Assembly: GCF_028527925.1 (NCBI RefSeq)
Contig: NZ_JAPESW010000016.1
Coordinates: 27,844-91,843, forward strand
DNA length: 64,000 nucleotides
Source: Cellulomonas fimi
GTDB taxonomy: Bacteria > Actinomycetota > Actinomycetes > Actinomycetales > Cellulomonadaceae
Direction: 5' to 3'
Shown: in pieces, positions 37,165 to 49,164 of the stretch
Numbering within the stretch: position 1 is the first letter of the stretch
Layout of the letters: the number at the start of each line of letters is the position of its first letter
Position numbers and translations under genes: made by a program
Notes under the pieces: model-generated
Told to the model about the DNA's origin: nothing
The model's database searches: none
Seen by the model: the letters and a program-made list of their open reading frames with translations, nothing else

Positions 37165-37854
37165 TCAGTGCGGCGGGCGGACCTCGCGACGCACGTCCCA
37201 CGGCACTGCCCAGCCGAGCGCGTCGAACATCCGGCTGAGCACGATGCCGGTGAAGCCCCACACGACGAGGTCGTCGACGACGAACGCGGGCGTGCGCACG
37301 CGGGCGCCGAACCGCTCGTGCACGACGCTCGCGCGGTTGGCGGGAGCGAGCAGGTCCGCGACCGGGACGCGGAACACGTCGACCGTCTCGCCGTGGTCGA
37401 CCGCGGCCACCTGGGACGGGCGCGTCCACCACGCCGGCACGGGTGTGACGAGGTGGTTGCTGACCGGGACGGCGAGCGGCGGCAGCACGCCGAGCACCTC
37501 GACACCGGCCGGGTCGAGCCCGGTCTCCTCGACGGCCTCCCGGAGCGCGGCCGCGGCGGGGGAGAGGTCCGTCGGCTCCGTGCGCCCGCCGGGGAAGGAC
37601 ACCTGACCGGCGTGGTGGCCGAGCGTCGCGGCGCGCCGCTGGAGCAGCACGTCGAGGTCGCCCGCGACGGCGGGCCGGTCCACGTCTGCGTCCACGGCGT
37701 CGAGCACGCCGAACAGCACGAGGACCGCGGCGGGTCGGGCCGCGGACACGTCGGGCAGGACACGCGTGGGGTCGACGCGCCAGTCGAGCCCGCGCGCGCA
37801 CAGCTCGGCGAGCTCGGTGCGGGCACCGGCGGGCGTCGTGGGGGACGACGTCAT
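37165..37854 (-). CDS. NUDIX hydrolase, CoA pyrophosphatase-like
   Basis: A 229-residue NUDIX protein. The Nudix box begins SFPGGRTEPTDLS and ends ALREAVEETGL (about 90-113) with the catalytic Glu pair present. The upstream LGHHAGQVSFPGGR and spacing match CoA diphosphatases (NudL/PCD1 type), which cleave CoA to 3',5'-ADP and phosphopantetheine. WGFTGIVLSRMFDALGW near the C-terminus is also typical of that subgroup. Starts ATG at 37854 and overlaps the upstream amidotransferase by four bases, so they are co-translated. Confidence 0.87.
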   Translation of the reverse strand: MTSSPTTPAGARTELAELCARGLDWRVDPTRVLPDVSAARPAAVLVLFGVLDAVDADVDRPAVAGDLDVLLQRRAATLGHHAGQVSFPGGRTEPTDLSPAAAALREAVEETGLDPAGVEVLGVLPPLAVPVSNHLVTPVPAWWTRPSQVAAVDHGETVDVFRVPVADLLAPANRASVVHERFGARVRTPAFVVDDLVVWGFTGIVLSRMFDALGWAVPWDVRREVRPPH

Positions 37855-38540
37855 CCGCGTGCCCGGACGAGCTCCCCGAACGCGGCGAACGCCTTCTCGG
37901 CGGCGGGCACGAGGGTCGGCAAATGCCGGGTCCCGCCCGCGCGGATCGCGTCGACCTCCTCGGGCTCGAGGTCCGCCGTCATGTCGGGCGTCTCCAGCCA
38001 CAGGTCTAGCATCGACGCCGTGACCTCGGGGTGGAACTGCAGCCCGAGCGCGCTGCCGGCGCGGAACGCCTGCACGGGCGTCGCGGACGTCGAGGCGAGG
38101 AGCGTCGCGCCCGCCGGCAGGTCCACGGCGTCGGCGTGCCAGTGCAGCACCGTCGGTCGGTCGCCGAGCGCGCCCAGCACGAGGTCCTCGGCGACGACGT
38201 CGACGGGCGCGAACCCGATCTCGGTGCCGTGCCGCAGGTCCAGCCGCGACCCGAGTGCGAGCGCGAGGATCTGCATGCCCAGGCACACGCCGAGCACGGG
38301 CACGTCCGCGTCGACCGCGTCGGCGAGCAGGCGCCGCTCGGCCGCGAGGCCGGGGAAGCGCTCGTCGTCGGCGTCCATCGGCCCGCCCATGACCACGACG
38401 CCGCCGACCTCGGCGAGCGCGGGCAGCCGCGGCTCGGCGTCGTGCAGGACCGTGCGGATCTGCAGCGGCCCGTCGATGCCGGCCGCGATGAGACCCGGGC
38501 CTTCGTGCGGGACGTGCGTGAGGACCAGGACGGGGCGCAT
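37851..38540 (-). CDS. Type 1 glutamine amidotransferase domain protein
   Basis: A 229-residue stand-alone class I glutamine amidotransferase. The catalytic triad is complete: Cys86 (GVCLGMQ), His169 and Glu171 (QFHPEV). This subgroup is related to GMP-synthase GATases and often annotated as such, but no synthetase domain is attached, so the ammonia acceptor is unknown. It lies five bases after guaB1 and overlaps the NUDIX gene. The guaB1 neighbour suggests purine metabolism, which is suggestive only. The MRPVLVLTHV start fits the first beta strand. Confidence 0.85.
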   Translation of the reverse strand: MRPVLVLTHVPHEGPGLIAAGIDGPLQIRTVLHDAEPRLPALAEVGGVVVMGGPMDADDERFPGLAAERRLLADAVDADVPVLGVCLGMQILALALGSRLDLRHGTEIGFAPVDVVAEDLVLGALGDRPTVLHWHADAVDLPAGATLLASTSATPVQAFRAGSALGLQFHPEVTASMLDLWLETPDMTADLEPEEVDAIRAGGTRHLPTLVPAAEKAFAAFGELVRARG

Positions 38541-38545
38541 GCCGG

Positions 38546-40242
<1,697 letters not shown>

Positions 40243-42141
40243 ATGGCACTGCTGGAGTCGATCACGTCACCCGCCGACGTGCGCCGCCTGACCCGCACGC
40301 AGGTCGCGCGGCTCGCGGACGAGATCCGCACGTTCCTCGTCGAGTCGGTGTCGCGCACGGGCGGCCACCTGGGCCCGAACCTCGGGGTCGTCGAGCTCAC
40401 GATCGCGCTGCACCGCGTCTTCGACTCGCCGCGCGACACGATGGTCTTCGACACGGGCCACCAGGCGTACGTGCACAAGCTGCTGACGGGCCGCACCGAC
40501 TTCTCCCAGCTGCGCCGCCGCGGCGGGCTGTCGGGCTACCCGAGCCGCACCGAGTCGGAGCACGACGTCGTCGAGAACTCGCACGCGTCGACCGCGCTGT
40601 CGTGGGCCGACGGGATCGCGAAGGCCAACCAGCTCCAGGGTCGCGGGCAGCGGCACGTCGTCGCGGTCATCGGCGACGGCGCGCTCACCGGCGGGATGGC
40701 CTGGGAGGCGCTCAACAACATCGCGGCCGGGCAGGACCGCCGCCTCGTGGTCGTCGTCAACGACAACGGCCGGTCCTACGACCCGACCATCGGCGGCCTC
40801 GCGCGGCACCTCGACACGCTGCGCACGACGCAGGGCTACGAGAACGTCCTCTCGTGGGGCAAGCAGACGCTGCGGCGCTCGGGCCCGCCCGGGCGGTTCG
40901 CCTACGACGCGCTGCACGGCCTCAAGAAGGGCATCAAGGACGTCGTCGCCCCGCAGGGCATGTTCGAGGACCTCGGCCTCAAGTACGTCGGGCCGGTCGA
41001 CGGGCACGACGAGCAGGCCGTCGAGCACGCGCTGCGCCGCGCGAAGGCGTTCGGCGGGCCCGTGATCGTGCACGTCATCACCGAGAAGGGCCGCGGGTAC
41101 ACGCCGGCCGAGCAGGACGTCGCGGACCGCTTCCACGCGGTCGGCCAGATCCACCCCGAGACGGGCCTGCCGCTCGCGCCGTCGCGGTTCGGCTGGACCA
41201 GCGTGTTCGCCGACGAGATCGTGCGCATCGGCCGCCGCCGCACGGACGTCGTCGCCATCACCGCCGCGATGCTCCAGCCGGTGGGCCTCGCGCCGTTCGC
41301 CGCCGAGTTCCCGGACCGCGTGTTCGACGTCGGCATCGCCGAGCAGCACGCCGCCACGTCGGCCGCGGGCATGGCCTTCGGCGGCCTGCACCCGGTCGTC
41401 GCGGTCTACGCGACCTTCCTCAACCGCGCGTTCGACCAGGTCCTCATGGACGTCGCGCTGCACAAGGCGGGCGTGACGTTCGTGCTCGACCGCGCTGGGC
41501 TCACGGGCGACGACGGCGCGAGCCACAACGGCATGTGGGACATGGCGATGCTCGGCATCGTCCCCGGCCTGCGACTCGCGGCACCGCGCGACGAGCCGAC
41601 GCTGCGCGACGCGCTCCGCACCGCTGTCGACGTCGACGACGCGCCCACGGTCGTGCGCTACCCCAAGGGCGCGATGGGCGACCCGCTCCCGGCGGTCGAC
41701 GAGATCGACGGCATCGACGTGCTGGCACGCCACGACGGCGCCGACGCCGACGCGCCGTCCGTGCTCGTCGTGGGCGTCGGCGCGATGGCGGTGACCGCGG
41801 TCGCGACCGGCGAGGTGCTCGCCGCGCACGGCCTGCGCGTCACGGTCGTCGACCCGCGATGGGTGCTCCCCGTCCCGGCGGCGCTCACCAAGCTCGCGGG
41901 CGCGCACGACCACGTCGTGACGATCGAGGACGGGGTCGTGGACGGCGGCATCGGCGCGCTGCTCGGGCAGCGCTGCACGGACGTCGGCGTGCACACGCCC
42001 GTGCAGGCGGTCGGGATCCCGCGCCGGTTCCTCGACCACGCGTCACGCGACCAGCTCGTCGGCGAGCTCCGGCTCGGGCCGAACGACGTCGCCCGGGACG
42101 TGCTCACCGCGCTCGGCCGCGTGCCGGGTTCGACGCCGTAG
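40243..42141 (+). CDS. dxs: 1-deoxy-D-xylulose-5-phosphate synthase
   Basis: First enzyme of the non-mevalonate isoprenoid pathway: pyruvate and glyceraldehyde 3-phosphate to DXP, using thiamine diphosphate. 632 residues. The N-terminal domain shows [16 protein letters not shown] (about 68-83) and the TPP/Mg motif [16 protein letters not shown] (about 145-160); the pyrimidine domain has [13 protein letters not shown] and the catalytic-loop region [16 protein letters not shown]. Complete to the C-terminal transketolase domain. The ATG at 40243 has a good ribosome site; an upstream in-frame start at 40204 is not supported by family length. It feeds substrate to the polyprenyl synthase at the left edge. 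Confidence 0.97.
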   Translation: MALLESITSPADVRRLTRTQVARLADEIRTFLVESVSRTGGHLGPNLGVVELTIALHRVFDSPRDTMVFDTGHQAYVHKLLTGRTDFSQLRRRGGLSGYPSRTESEHDVVENSHASTALSWADGIAKANQLQGRGQRHVVAVIGDGALTGGMAWEALNNIAAGQDRRLVVVVNDNGRSYDPTIGGLARHLDTLRTTQGYENVLSWGKQTLRRSGPPGRFAYDALHGLKKGIKDVVAPQGMFEDLGLKYVGPVDGHDEQAVEHALRRAKAFGGPVIVHVITEKGRGYTPAEQDVADRFHAVGQIHPETGLPLAPSRFGWTSVFADEIVRIGRRRTDVVAITAAMLQPVGLAPFAAEFPDRVFDVGIAEQHAATSAAGMAFGGLHPVVAVYATFLNRAFDQVLMDVALHKAGVTFVLDRAGLTGDDGASHNGMWDMAMLGIVPGLRLAAPRDEPTLRDALRTAVDVDDAPTVVRYPKGAMGDPLPAVDEIDGIDVLARHDGADADAPSVLVVGVGAMAVTAVATGEVLAAHGLRVTVVDPRWVLPVPAALTKLAGAHDHVVTIEDGVVDGGIGALLGQRCTDVGVHTPVQAVGIPRRFLDHASRDQLVGELRLGPNDVARDVLTALGRVPGSTP

Positions 42142-42244
42142 CGCAGGTCACAGACCGGCCGAACGGCGGTCGGGGCGAAGGTCCCAAGACATCCCATCAC
42201 TTGCTCCGTAGGTTCGAGGTATCGACCCGCACGGAGGAGCGAAG

Positions 42245-44518
42245 ATGTCCACCACCGCAGTCCCCGCCACCGCCCACGACGAGGCCACCATCCCGGCCGC
42301 GTGGACCGGTTTCGTCGTCGGCCCCTGGGCCGACCACGTCGACGTGCGGGACTTCATCCAGCGCAACTACACGCCCTACGAGGGTGACAGCGCGTTCCTC
42401 GCGGGGCCGACCGCCCGCACGACGCGCATCTGGGACCGCCTCAGCGCGATGTTCCCGGCCGAGCGCGAGAAGGGCGTCTACGACGTCGACCCGAAGACCC
42501 CGTCGACGATCACGTCGCACGCCCCCGGCTACATCGCCCAGGACGACGAGATCATCGTCGGCCTCCAGACGGACGCCCCGCTCAAGCGCGCGATCATGCC
42601 CAACGGTGGCTACCGCATGGTCGAGAAGTCGCTCGAGACCTACGGCTACGAGCCCGACCCGGTCGTCTCCGAGATCTTCAGCAAGTACCGCAAGACGCAC
42701 AACGACGGCGTCTTCGACGTGTACCCGCCGGCCGTGCGCGCCGCGCGCTCGTCCCACATCATCACGGGGCTGCCCGACGCCTACGGCCGCGGCCGGATCA
42801 TCGGCGACTACCGCCGCGTCGCCCTGTACGGCGTCGACGCGCTGATCGCCGCGAAGAAGCTCGAGCGCGCCGAGCTCGACATGGAGCGCTCGGTCGAGGA
42901 CGTCATCCGCGACCGCGAGGAGAACGCGGAGCAGATCCGCGCGCTCGGCGAGCTCAAGCAGATGGCCGCGTCCTACGGCTACGACATCTCCGGCCCTGCG
43001 ACGTCGGGCCGCGAGGCCGTGCAGTGGCTGTACTTCGGCTACCTGGCCGCGGTGAAGGAGCAGAACGGCGCGGCGATGTCCCTCGGCCGGACGTCGACCT
43101 TCCTCGACATCTACCTCGAGCGCGACCTCGCCGCGGGGACGATCACCGAGGAGCAGGCGCAGGAGATCATCGACGACTTCGTCATCAAGCTGCGGATCGT
43201 GCGCTTCCTGCGCACCCCGGAGTACGACGCGCTGTTCTCGGGCGACCCGACGTGGGTGACCGAGTCGATCGGCGGCATGGGCGAGGACGGCCGGACGCTC
43301 GTCACCAAGACGTCGTTCCGCTACCTGCAGACGCTCTACAACCTGGGCCCGGCGCCCGAGCCGAACATGACCGTGTTCTGGAGCGAGGCGCTCCCCGCGG
43401 GGTTCAAGGAGTACTGCGCGCAGGTGTCGATCGACACGAGCGCCGTGCAGTACGAGTCGGACGACCTCATCCGCAGCGACTGGGGCGACGACGCGGCCAT
43501 CGCGTGCTGCGTGTCCCCGATGCGCGTCGGCAAGCAGATGCAGTTCTTCGGCGCGCGCGTGAACCTCGCCAAGGCCCTGCTGTACGCGATCAACGGCGGC
43601 CGCGACGAGGTCACGGGCAAGCAGGTCGCGCCGGTCACCGCGCCCGTCGAGGGGGACGTCCTCGACTACGACGACGTCATGGCCAAGTTCGACACGACCA
43701 TGGACTGGCTGGCCCAGACCTACGTCGACGCGCTCAACTGCGTGCACTACATGCACGACAAGTACGCGTACGAGCGCATCGAGATGGCGCTGCACGACCG
43801 CGAGATCCTGCGGACCCTCGCGTGCGGCATCGCGGGCCTGTCGGTCGTCGCGGACTCGCTCTCGGCGATCAAGCACGCCAAGGTCACCGCGCTGCGCACG
43901 ACGGACGGCCTGGTCACCGAGTACGCGATCGAGGGCGACTTCCCGACGTACGGCAACGACGACGACCGCGCCGACGACATCGCCGTGTGGATCGTCAACA
44001 CGTTCATGGAGAAGATCCGGCAGTACCCGACGTACCGGAAGGCGCTGCACACGCAGTCGGTCCTGACGATCACGTCGAACGTCGTCTACGGCAAGGCCAC
44101 GGGCTCGACCCCCGACGGCCGTCGCGCCGGCGAGCCGTTCGCCCCGGGTGCCAACCCGATGAACGGCCGCGACTCGCACGGCATGCTCGCCTCGGCGCTG
44201 TCCGTCGCGAAGCTGCCCTACTCGCAGTCGCAGGACGGCATCTCGCTCACGTCGTCGGTCGTGCCCTCGGGCCTCGGCCGCACGCGTGAGGAGCAGGTGA
44301 CGAACCTGGTCGGTCTGCTCGACGCGTACACGCTGTCGAACGGCTACCACATGAACGTCAACGTCCTGAACCGCGAGACCCTGCTCGACGCGATGGAGCA
44401 CCCGGAGAACTACCCGCAGCTCACCATCCGCGTCTCGGGCTACGCCGTGAACTTCGTGCGGCTGACCCGCGAGCAGCAGCTCGACGTCCTGTCCCGGACG
44501 TTCCACGGCGCGGTCTGA
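42245..44518 (+). CDS. pflB: Pyruvate formate-lyase (formate C-acetyltransferase)
   Basis: A 757-residue glycyl-radical enzyme converting pyruvate and CoA to acetyl-CoA and formate under anaerobiosis. The adjacent catalytic cysteines are Cys421-Cys422 (AIACCVSPM) and the radical glycine is Gly732 in VSGYAVNF; the paired cysteines separate true PFL from diol dehydratase-type relatives. N-terminal and central PFL segments are complete. The ATG has GGAGGAG about six bases upstream. The 103-base gap after dxs holds no clear FNR-, Rex- or ArcA-like site. The activase gene follows 50 bases on. Supports a facultatively fermentative lifestyle. Confidence 0.98.
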   Translation: MSTTAVPATAHDEATIPAAWTGFVVGPWADHVDVRDFIQRNYTPYEGDSAFLAGPTARTTRIWDRLSAMFPAEREKGVYDVDPKTPSTITSHAPGYIAQDDEIIVGLQTDAPLKRAIMPNGGYRMVEKSLETYGYEPDPVVSEIFSKYRKTHNDGVFDVYPPAVRAARSSHIITGLPDAYGRGRIIGDYRRVALYGVDALIAAKKLERAELDMERSVEDVIRDREENAEQIRALGELKQMAASYGYDISGPATSGREAVQWLYFGYLAAVKEQNGAAMSLGRTSTFLDIYLERDLAAGTITEEQAQEIIDDFVIKLRIVRFLRTPEYDALFSGDPTWVTESIGGMGEDGRTLVTKTSFRYLQTLYNLGPAPEPNMTVFWSEALPAGFKEYCAQVSIDTSAVQYESDDLIRSDWGDDAAIACCVSPMRVGKQMQFFGARVNLAKALLYAINGGRDEVTGKQVAPVTAPVEGDVLDYDDVMAKFDTTMDWLAQTYVDALNCVHYMHDKYAYERIEMALHDREILRTLACGIAGLSVVADSLSAIKHAKVTALRTTDGLVTEYAIEGDFPTYGNDDDRADDIAVWIVNTFMEKIRQYPTYRKALHTQSVLTITSNVVYGKATGSTPDGRRAGEPFAPGANPMNGRDSHGMLASALSVAKLPYSQSQDGISLTSSVVPSGLGRTREEQVTNLVGLLDAYTLSNGYHMNVNVLNRETLLDAMEHPENYPQLTIRVSGYAVNFVRLTREQQLDVLSRTFHGAV

Positions 44519-44568
44519 CCGCCGCACCGCACGTACCCGCAGCAGTCCCGGCACCGAGGAGCACGACG

Positions 44569-45459
44569 ATGACGACCCAGACCGAGCAGCGGAGCACCGG
44601 CGCCCCCGTGGTGGCGCTCGGGACGCCGCTGGTCGGCGGGTCGCACGAGCGGGCCCACGGTGCCGGGACCGCGGGTCTCACCGAGGTCGAGGCCGAGCGG
44701 TCCGCCCGGCTCGCGGCGGTGCGGGCCGGCGACCTCGGGTCCGTGCACTCGTGGGAGCTCGTCACGGCGGTCGACGGCCCCGGGACGCGACTGACCGTCT
44801 TCCTGGCCGGGTGCCCGCTGCGGTGCCTGTACTGCCACAACCCCGACACGATGGAGATGCGGCGGGGCACCGACGTCGCGGCGGACGACCTGCTCGCGCG
44901 CGTCGCGCGCTACCGCGGCGTCATGAAGGCCACCGGCGGCGGCCTGACGATCTCCGGCGGCGAGCCGCTCATGCAGCCCGCGTACGTGCGGCGGCTGCTG
45001 CGCGGCGCCAAGGCGATGGACGTGCACACCGCGGTCGACACGTCGGGCTTCCTCGGCGCTCAGCTCTCCGACGCGATGCTCGACGAGGTCGACCTCGTCC
45101 TGCTCGACGTGAAGTCGGGCCTCCCGGAGACCTACAAGCGCGTGACAGGCCAGGACCTGGCACCCACCCTGGCGTTCGGGCGCCGTCTCGCCGCGCGCGG
45201 CACGCGCACCTGGATCCGCTTCGTCCTCGTCCCGGGCCTCACCGACGCGGTCGAGAACGTCGACGCCGTCGCCGACTACGTCGCGTCGCTGGGGGAGTGC
45301 GTCGAGCGCGTCGAGGTGCTGCCGTTCCACCAGATGGGCCGCGACAAGTGGGACGAGCTCGGCATGCGCTACGAGCTCGGCGACACCGAGCCCCCGTCGC
45401 CGGAGCTGGTCGAGCGGGTCCGCGGCCAGTTCCGCGCCCGAGGCCTCACGACCTTCTGA
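44569..45459 (+). CDS. pflA: Pyruvate formate-lyase activating enzyme
   Basis: A 296-residue radical-SAM enzyme that installs the glycyl radical on PflB. The cluster cysteines are Cys82, Cys86 and Cys89 in GCPLRCLYCHN. SAM-binding GGE is in TISGGEPLMQ (about 125-134). A 55-residue N-terminal extension precedes the conserved HSWELVTAVDGPGTRLTVF, longer than E. coli PflA and without recognised motifs. The extension may be real or the start may be further in; the ATG at 44569 has GAGGAG nearby. Same operon as pflB. Confidence 0.95.
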   Translation: MTTQTEQRSTGAPVVALGTPLVGGSHERAHGAGTAGLTEVEAERSARLAAVRAGDLGSVHSWELVTAVDGPGTRLTVFLAGCPLRCLYCHNPDTMEMRRGTDVAADDLLARVARYRGVMKATGGGLTISGGEPLMQPAYVRRLLRGAKAMDVHTAVDTSGFLGAQLSDAMLDEVDLVLLDVKSGLPETYKRVTGQDLAPTLAFGRRLAARGTRTWIRFVLVPGLTDAVENVDAVADYVASLGECVERVEVLPFHQMGRDKWDELGMRYELGDTEPPSPELVERVRGQFRARGLTTF

Positions 45460-45525
45460 CCCGGGCGCACCGGACGGGGCTCTGGCAGGCTGGCGGGACC
45501 ACTCCCGAGCAGCGAGGAGACCCCC

Positions 45526-46191
45526 GTGCGCAGCGCGATGTTCGGCAGCAGCCTCGAAGCCACGACCACCGACCGGTTCGCCCTGCAGAACGACAAGATG
45601 CTGCGGGTCCACCTCGACGGCGAGGTGTTCGCCCGGCAGGGCTCGATGGTCGCCTACCAGGGCGAGATGACGTTCGCCCACCAGGGGTCCGGCGGGGTGC
45701 AGAAGTTCCTGAAGAAGGCGTTCACGGGCGAGGGCGTCCCGCTCATGAAGGTCACCGGCCGCGGGGACGTCTTCCTCGCCGACGACGCGTCCGAGGTGCA
45801 CGTCGTCACGCTCGAGGGCGACTCGATCACCGTGAGCGGGCGCAACGTGCTCGCGTTCGACACGTCGCTGCAGTGGGACATCCGCCGCGTCGAGGGCGCG
45901 TCCATGATGGCCGGCGGCCTGTTCAACACCGTCTTCACGGGCATCGGCCAGCTCGCCATCACGTCGTTCGGCCCGCCCGTGATCCTGAACGTGGACCAAC
46001 CCACCTACGCCGACGCGCAGTCCGCGATCGCCTGGTCGTCGACGCTCCAGACGGCCGCGAAGTCGTCGATGAGCGCCGGGGCGCTCGTCGGCCGCGGCTC
46101 CGGCGAGGCGCTGCAGATCGCGTTCTCGGGCCAGGGGTTCGTCATCGTGCAGGCGAGCGAGGGTCCGCGGATCGTCCAGCAGAACGGCTGA
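45526..46191 (+). CDS. AIM24 family protein
   Basis: A 221-residue all-beta protein of the AIM24 family (tryptophan RNA-binding attenuator-like fold), function unknown in bacteria. Typical segments: MLRVHLDGEVFARQGSMVAY (about 25-44), LKKAFTGEGVPLMKVTGRG (about 63-81) and SGQGFVIVQASEG near the C-terminus. No membrane helix or cysteine pairs. The GTG at 45526 has GCGAGGAG upstream. It lies 66 bases after pflA and may be cotranscribed, though no functional tie is known. Confidence 0.87.
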   Translation: MRSAMFGSSLEATTTDRFALQNDKMLRVHLDGEVFARQGSMVAYQGEMTFAHQGSGGVQKFLKKAFTGEGVPLMKVTGRGDVFLADDASEVHVVTLEGDSITVSGRNVLAFDTSLQWDIRRVEGASMMAGGLFNTVFTGIGQLAITSFGPPVILNVDQPTYADAQSAIAWSSTLQTAAKSSMSAGALVGRGSGEALQIAFSGQGFVIVQASEGPRIVQQNG

Positions 46192-46243
46192 CGCCCGCCT
46201 CCGCTCGAGCGGCGTCCACGTGCCGCGCGCGGCAGGGGCAGGG

Positions 46244-46915
46244 TCAGAACGCGGCGACCGTGCGCGGTGCGCGCTGCGGGCGGGACAACGTCCGGACGAG
46301 GGCGTCCTGGCCGTGCCGGCGCAGCGCGAGGTCGGACAGCAGGCGCACGACCGGGCCGACCGTGGCGGCGTCGAACTGGGGCGTCGGCAGGCCCACGCTC
46401 GACGCGAGGTCGTCGCTGTGCACGACGATCTCCATGAGGCGCGTGACGAGGAAGTCGTCGGTCGCGAGCACGGCGCCCGTCCACGGCAGCAGGACGGTGT
46501 CGGGCGCGGCGGCCAGCACCTCGTCGAGGCGCCCGAGGATCTCGCGGGCCTCCGCCGCCACGGCCTCGGGTCCGACCTCCGCCTCCTCCTCGGAGCGGGT
46601 GCGCACGCCCACGTTCGCGGGTCCGTCGAGATCCTGCTGGATCCACGCCGCCTGCGCGTAGTGCTGGTCGACCGTGAGGGGCTCGGCGTCTGCCGCGGGT
46701 GCCGGACTGGTGAGCACCTCGACGACGCGCAGCGGCTGGACGACGAGGTGCCGCGCGAGGGCGCCGACGCTCATGCCCTCGCACGACGACTCGTCGTGCC
46801 AGGCGGCGGCGACCTCGGGCCGCGCGACGAGGTCGACGAGCAGACGGGTCGCGGGGATGAGGGCGGTCCGGTCGAGGTCACCGGCGAACGTCAGGGGCGG
46901 CAGCGTGATCGGCAC
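46244..46915 (-). CDS. Maleylpyruvate isomerase/DinB-fold family protein
   Basis: A 223-residue protein of the mycothiol-dependent maleylpyruvate isomerase-like superfamily (DinB/YfiT four-helix bundle). Actinobacterial members use mycothiol or bacillithiol as cofactor or are enzymes of unknown substrate. Metal-binding His residues are plausible in MSVGALARHLVV (about 62-73) and in TRLMEIVVHSDDLASSVG (about 166-183), where the HxxD arrangement is typical. No gene context for maleylpyruvate. The start is uncertain: the GTG at 46915 is chosen; a GTG at 46933 is also possible. Confidence 0.75.
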   Translation of the reverse strand: MPITLPPLTFAGDLDRTALIPATRLLVDLVARPEVAAAWHDESSCEGMSVGALARHLVVQPLRVVEVLTSPAPAADAEPLTVDQHYAQAAWIQQDLDGPANVGVRTRSEEEAEVGPEAVAAEAREILGRLDEVLAAAPDTVLLPWTGAVLATDDFLVTRLMEIVVHSDDLASSVGLPTPQFDAATVGPVVRLLSDLALRRHGQDALVRTLSRPQRAPRTVAAF

Positions 46916-46976
46916 CCGGCCACCCTCGCGCACCGCGGTGACCTGGCGCAACGCGCGTCGGTCGGTGGGGGCGGCA

Positions 46977-47023
46977 GAGGCCCGCGACCGGCTGTCGGGG
47001 ACGAGCAGCCGGTCGCGGGCCTC
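46977..47023 (-). terminator. Perfect 18-bp hairpin terminator after the beta-oxidation operon
   Basis: Arms 46977-46994 and 47006-47023 pair without mismatch around an 11-base loop, beginning nine bases after the fadB-like stop at 47032. The longest perfect inverted repeat I found in the window. It separates this operon from the DinB-fold gene on the same strand. Confidence 0.8.
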
Positions 47024-47031
47024 GGGGGACG

Positions 47032-49164
47032 TCAGCGCGTCGGCACGTTCGCGACGCCGTCGGGCAGGAGCCGGCGGCCGAGGACCTTCTCGCTGTAGCC
47101 CGTGCGGTCGAGGTACGGCGTGATGCCGCCCAGGTGGAAGCCCCACCCGGCGCCCAGGATCATGCACAGGTCGATCTGCTGCGGCGTCGCGACGACGCCC
47201 TCGTCGAGCATGTGCCCGATCTCGACCGTCAGCGCCGTGAGGACGGCGTCGAGCACGCCCGCCTCGTCGAGCGGGGTGGCGGACACCCCGACTTCGCGGG
47301 CCGCGTCGAAGACCGCCTGGATCGCGGGGTCGACCGGCTTCGGCAGTCCCTTGGCAGGCGCGTCGAGCACGACGCGCGTGCCGTCGGCGACGAGCTTCTC
47401 CAGGCCCGGCGAGCGCGGGAACCGGTCGCCGAGGTCCTCGCGCAGCGACGTGAGGACGTGCAGCCCGACCGCCGGCCCGACGAGGTCGAACAGCTCGAAC
47501 GGGGGCATCGGCAGGCCGAGGGGCCGCAGCGCGCGGTCGGCGACCTCGACGGGCGTCCCGTGCTCGACCGCGTCGACGATCACCCCGAGGAGCAGCACGA
47601 GCAGCCGGTTGACGACGAACCCCGGACGGTCGGCGACGAGCACCGCGGTCTTGCGGAGCTTCGCGACCACCGCGAACCCGGTCGCGAGCGCCTCGGCGGA
47701 CGTGTGCTCGGCCTGCACGACCTCGACCAGCGGCATCGCGGCCACGGGGTTGAAGAAGTGCAGCCCGACGACGCGCTCGGGGTGCTGCAGGTCGGCTGCC
47801 ATCGCGGAGACGGACAGCGCGGACGTGTTCGTCGCGAGCACCGTCGTGGGGGCCACGACGGTCTCGAGCTCGGCGAACACGCGCTTCTTGAGGTCGAGGA
47901 TCTCGGTGACCGCCTCGATGACCAGGTCGCACGACGCGAGGTCGTGGAGGTCGGTCGTGCCCGTGATCGCGCCCACGACGCGCGCGCCGGCCGACTCGCT
48001 CATCCGGCCGGTCGAGACGAGCCGCTCGACCGTGCTCCGGACGGCGCCCAGGCCCTTCTCGACGCGCTCGTCGTCGAGGTCGCGCATGACGACCGGCACG
48101 CCGAGCCGCTGCGAGAACAGCAGCGCGATCTGCGCCGCCATGAGCCCGGCGCCGACGATGCCGACGCGCGTCACGGGCTGGGCCAGCGACGCGTCCGGCG
48201 CGCCGACGGGCTTCTTGCCGCCCGAGACGAGACCGAACGCGTACACGCTCGCCCGCATCTCGTCGCTCATGATGAGGTCGGCGAGCGCCTCGTCCTCGGC
48301 GGCGAACGCCTCCTCCGGCGTCGCCGTGCGCGCGGCGGCGACCAGGTCGAGCGCCCGGTACGGCGCCGGACGCGAGCCGTGCACGACCGCGTCGAGACGC
48401 TGGCGCGCGGCGGCGACGACGCCGTCCCACAGCGGCTCGGGGTCGAGCGGGCGACGCTCGACGACGACTTCGCCCGACAGCACGCGCGCCGCCCACCGCA
48501 CGGACTCCTCGAGGAAGTCCGCGGGGTCGAGCACGACGTCGACGAGCCCGATCTTCGCCGCCTCGGCCGCCGCGAACGGCTTGTTGGCCGCGGGCCGCGT
48601 GAGGATGACGTCGAGCGCCTTCTCGACGCCGACCAGGCGGGGCACGAGGTACGCGCCGCCCCAGCCCGGGACGAGCCCGAGCCCCGTCTCCGGCAGCGCG
48701 AGCGCGCGCACGTCGGACGCGACCGTCCGGTAGTCGCAGTTGAGCGCGAGCTCCAGGCCGCCGCCCAGCGCGACCCCGTTGACGAACGCGAACGTCGGGA
48801 CACCCATGTCGTGCAGCAGCCCGTAGGCGGCGTGCCCGCCGCGGCCGAGCTCGAGCGCGGCGTCGCGGTCCGTCACCGTGGTGACCTGCGTGAGGTCGGC
48901 GCCCGCTGCGAGGAAGTAAGGCTTGCCGGTCACCGCGACGGCCTGCACCTCACCGGCGCGGACGCGCTCGCGGACCGTCGTCAGCGCGGCGGTCAGCTCG
49001 GCGATGCCGAGCGGGCCGAGCGTCGTCGGCTTGGTGTGGTCGAGGCCGTTGTCGATCGTGACGAGCGCGAGCGTCCCGGCACCGCCGGGCAGCACGACGT
49101 CACGGACGAGCGCGTGCGAGACGCGCTCGGCGCGGGTCTGCGGGGCGTCGGGCGTCGTGCTCAC
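47032..49164 (-). CDS. Bifunctional enoyl-CoA hydratase/3-hydroxyacyl-CoA dehydrogenase
   Basis: A 710-residue FadB/FadJ-type multienzyme of fatty-acid beta-oxidation. Crotonase half (about 1-300): oxyanion-hole region AVTGKPYFLAAGADL (about 78-92), GVALGGGLELALNCDYR and PETGLGLVPGWGGAYL carry the catalytic acids. Dehydrogenase half: Rossmann motif GIVGAGLMAAQIALLF (about 333-348; the third Gly of GxGxMG is Ala) and catalytic His in LHFFNPVAAMPLVE, then two C-terminal helical domains. GTG start at 49164 overlaps the thiolase stop by four bases. With the thiolase it covers three steps; an acyl-CoA dehydrogenase is not in the window. Confidence 0.93.
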   Translation of the reverse strand: MSTTPDAPQTRAERVSHALVRDVVLPGGAGTLALVTIDNGLDHTKPTTLGPLGIAELTAALTTVRERVRAGEVQAVAVTGKPYFLAAGADLTQVTTVTDRDAALELGRGGHAAYGLLHDMGVPTFAFVNGVALGGGLELALNCDYRTVASDVRALALPETGLGLVPGWGGAYLVPRLVGVEKALDVILTRPAANKPFAAAEAAKIGLVDVVLDPADFLEESVRWAARVLSGEVVVERRPLDPEPLWDGVVAAARQRLDAVVHGSRPAPYRALDLVAAARTATPEEAFAAEDEALADLIMSDEMRASVYAFGLVSGGKKPVGAPDASLAQPVTRVGIVGAGLMAAQIALLFSQRLGVPVVMRDLDDERVEKGLGAVRSTVERLVSTGRMSESAGARVVGAITGTTDLHDLASCDLVIEAVTEILDLKKRVFAELETVVAPTTVLATNTSALSVSAMAADLQHPERVVGLHFFNPVAAMPLVEVVQAEHTSAEALATGFAVVAKLRKTAVLVADRPGFVVNRLLVLLLGVIVDAVEHGTPVEVADRALRPLGLPMPPFELFDLVGPAVGLHVLTSLREDLGDRFPRSPGLEKLVADGTRVVLDAPAKGLPKPVDPAIQAVFDAAREVGVSATPLDEAGVLDAVLTALTVEIGHMLDEGVVATPQQIDLCMILGAGWGFHLGGITPYLDRTGYSEKVLGRRLLPDGVANVPTR

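Noticed and set aside
42195..42225. GGTTCGAGGTATCGACC upstream of pflB, resembling a tRNA T-arm
   Set aside because: No acceptor, D or anticodon stems around it; more likely part of the pflB promoter.
42142..42244. FNR-, Rex- or ArcA-type site for anaerobic control of pflB
   Set aside because: Examined for TTGAT-N4-ATCAA and TTGTGAA-type repeats; none present.
46201..46212. CCGCTCGAGCGG palindrome between AIM24 and the DinB-fold gene
   Set aside because: Convergent gap without promoters; short G+C-rich palindromes are frequent here.
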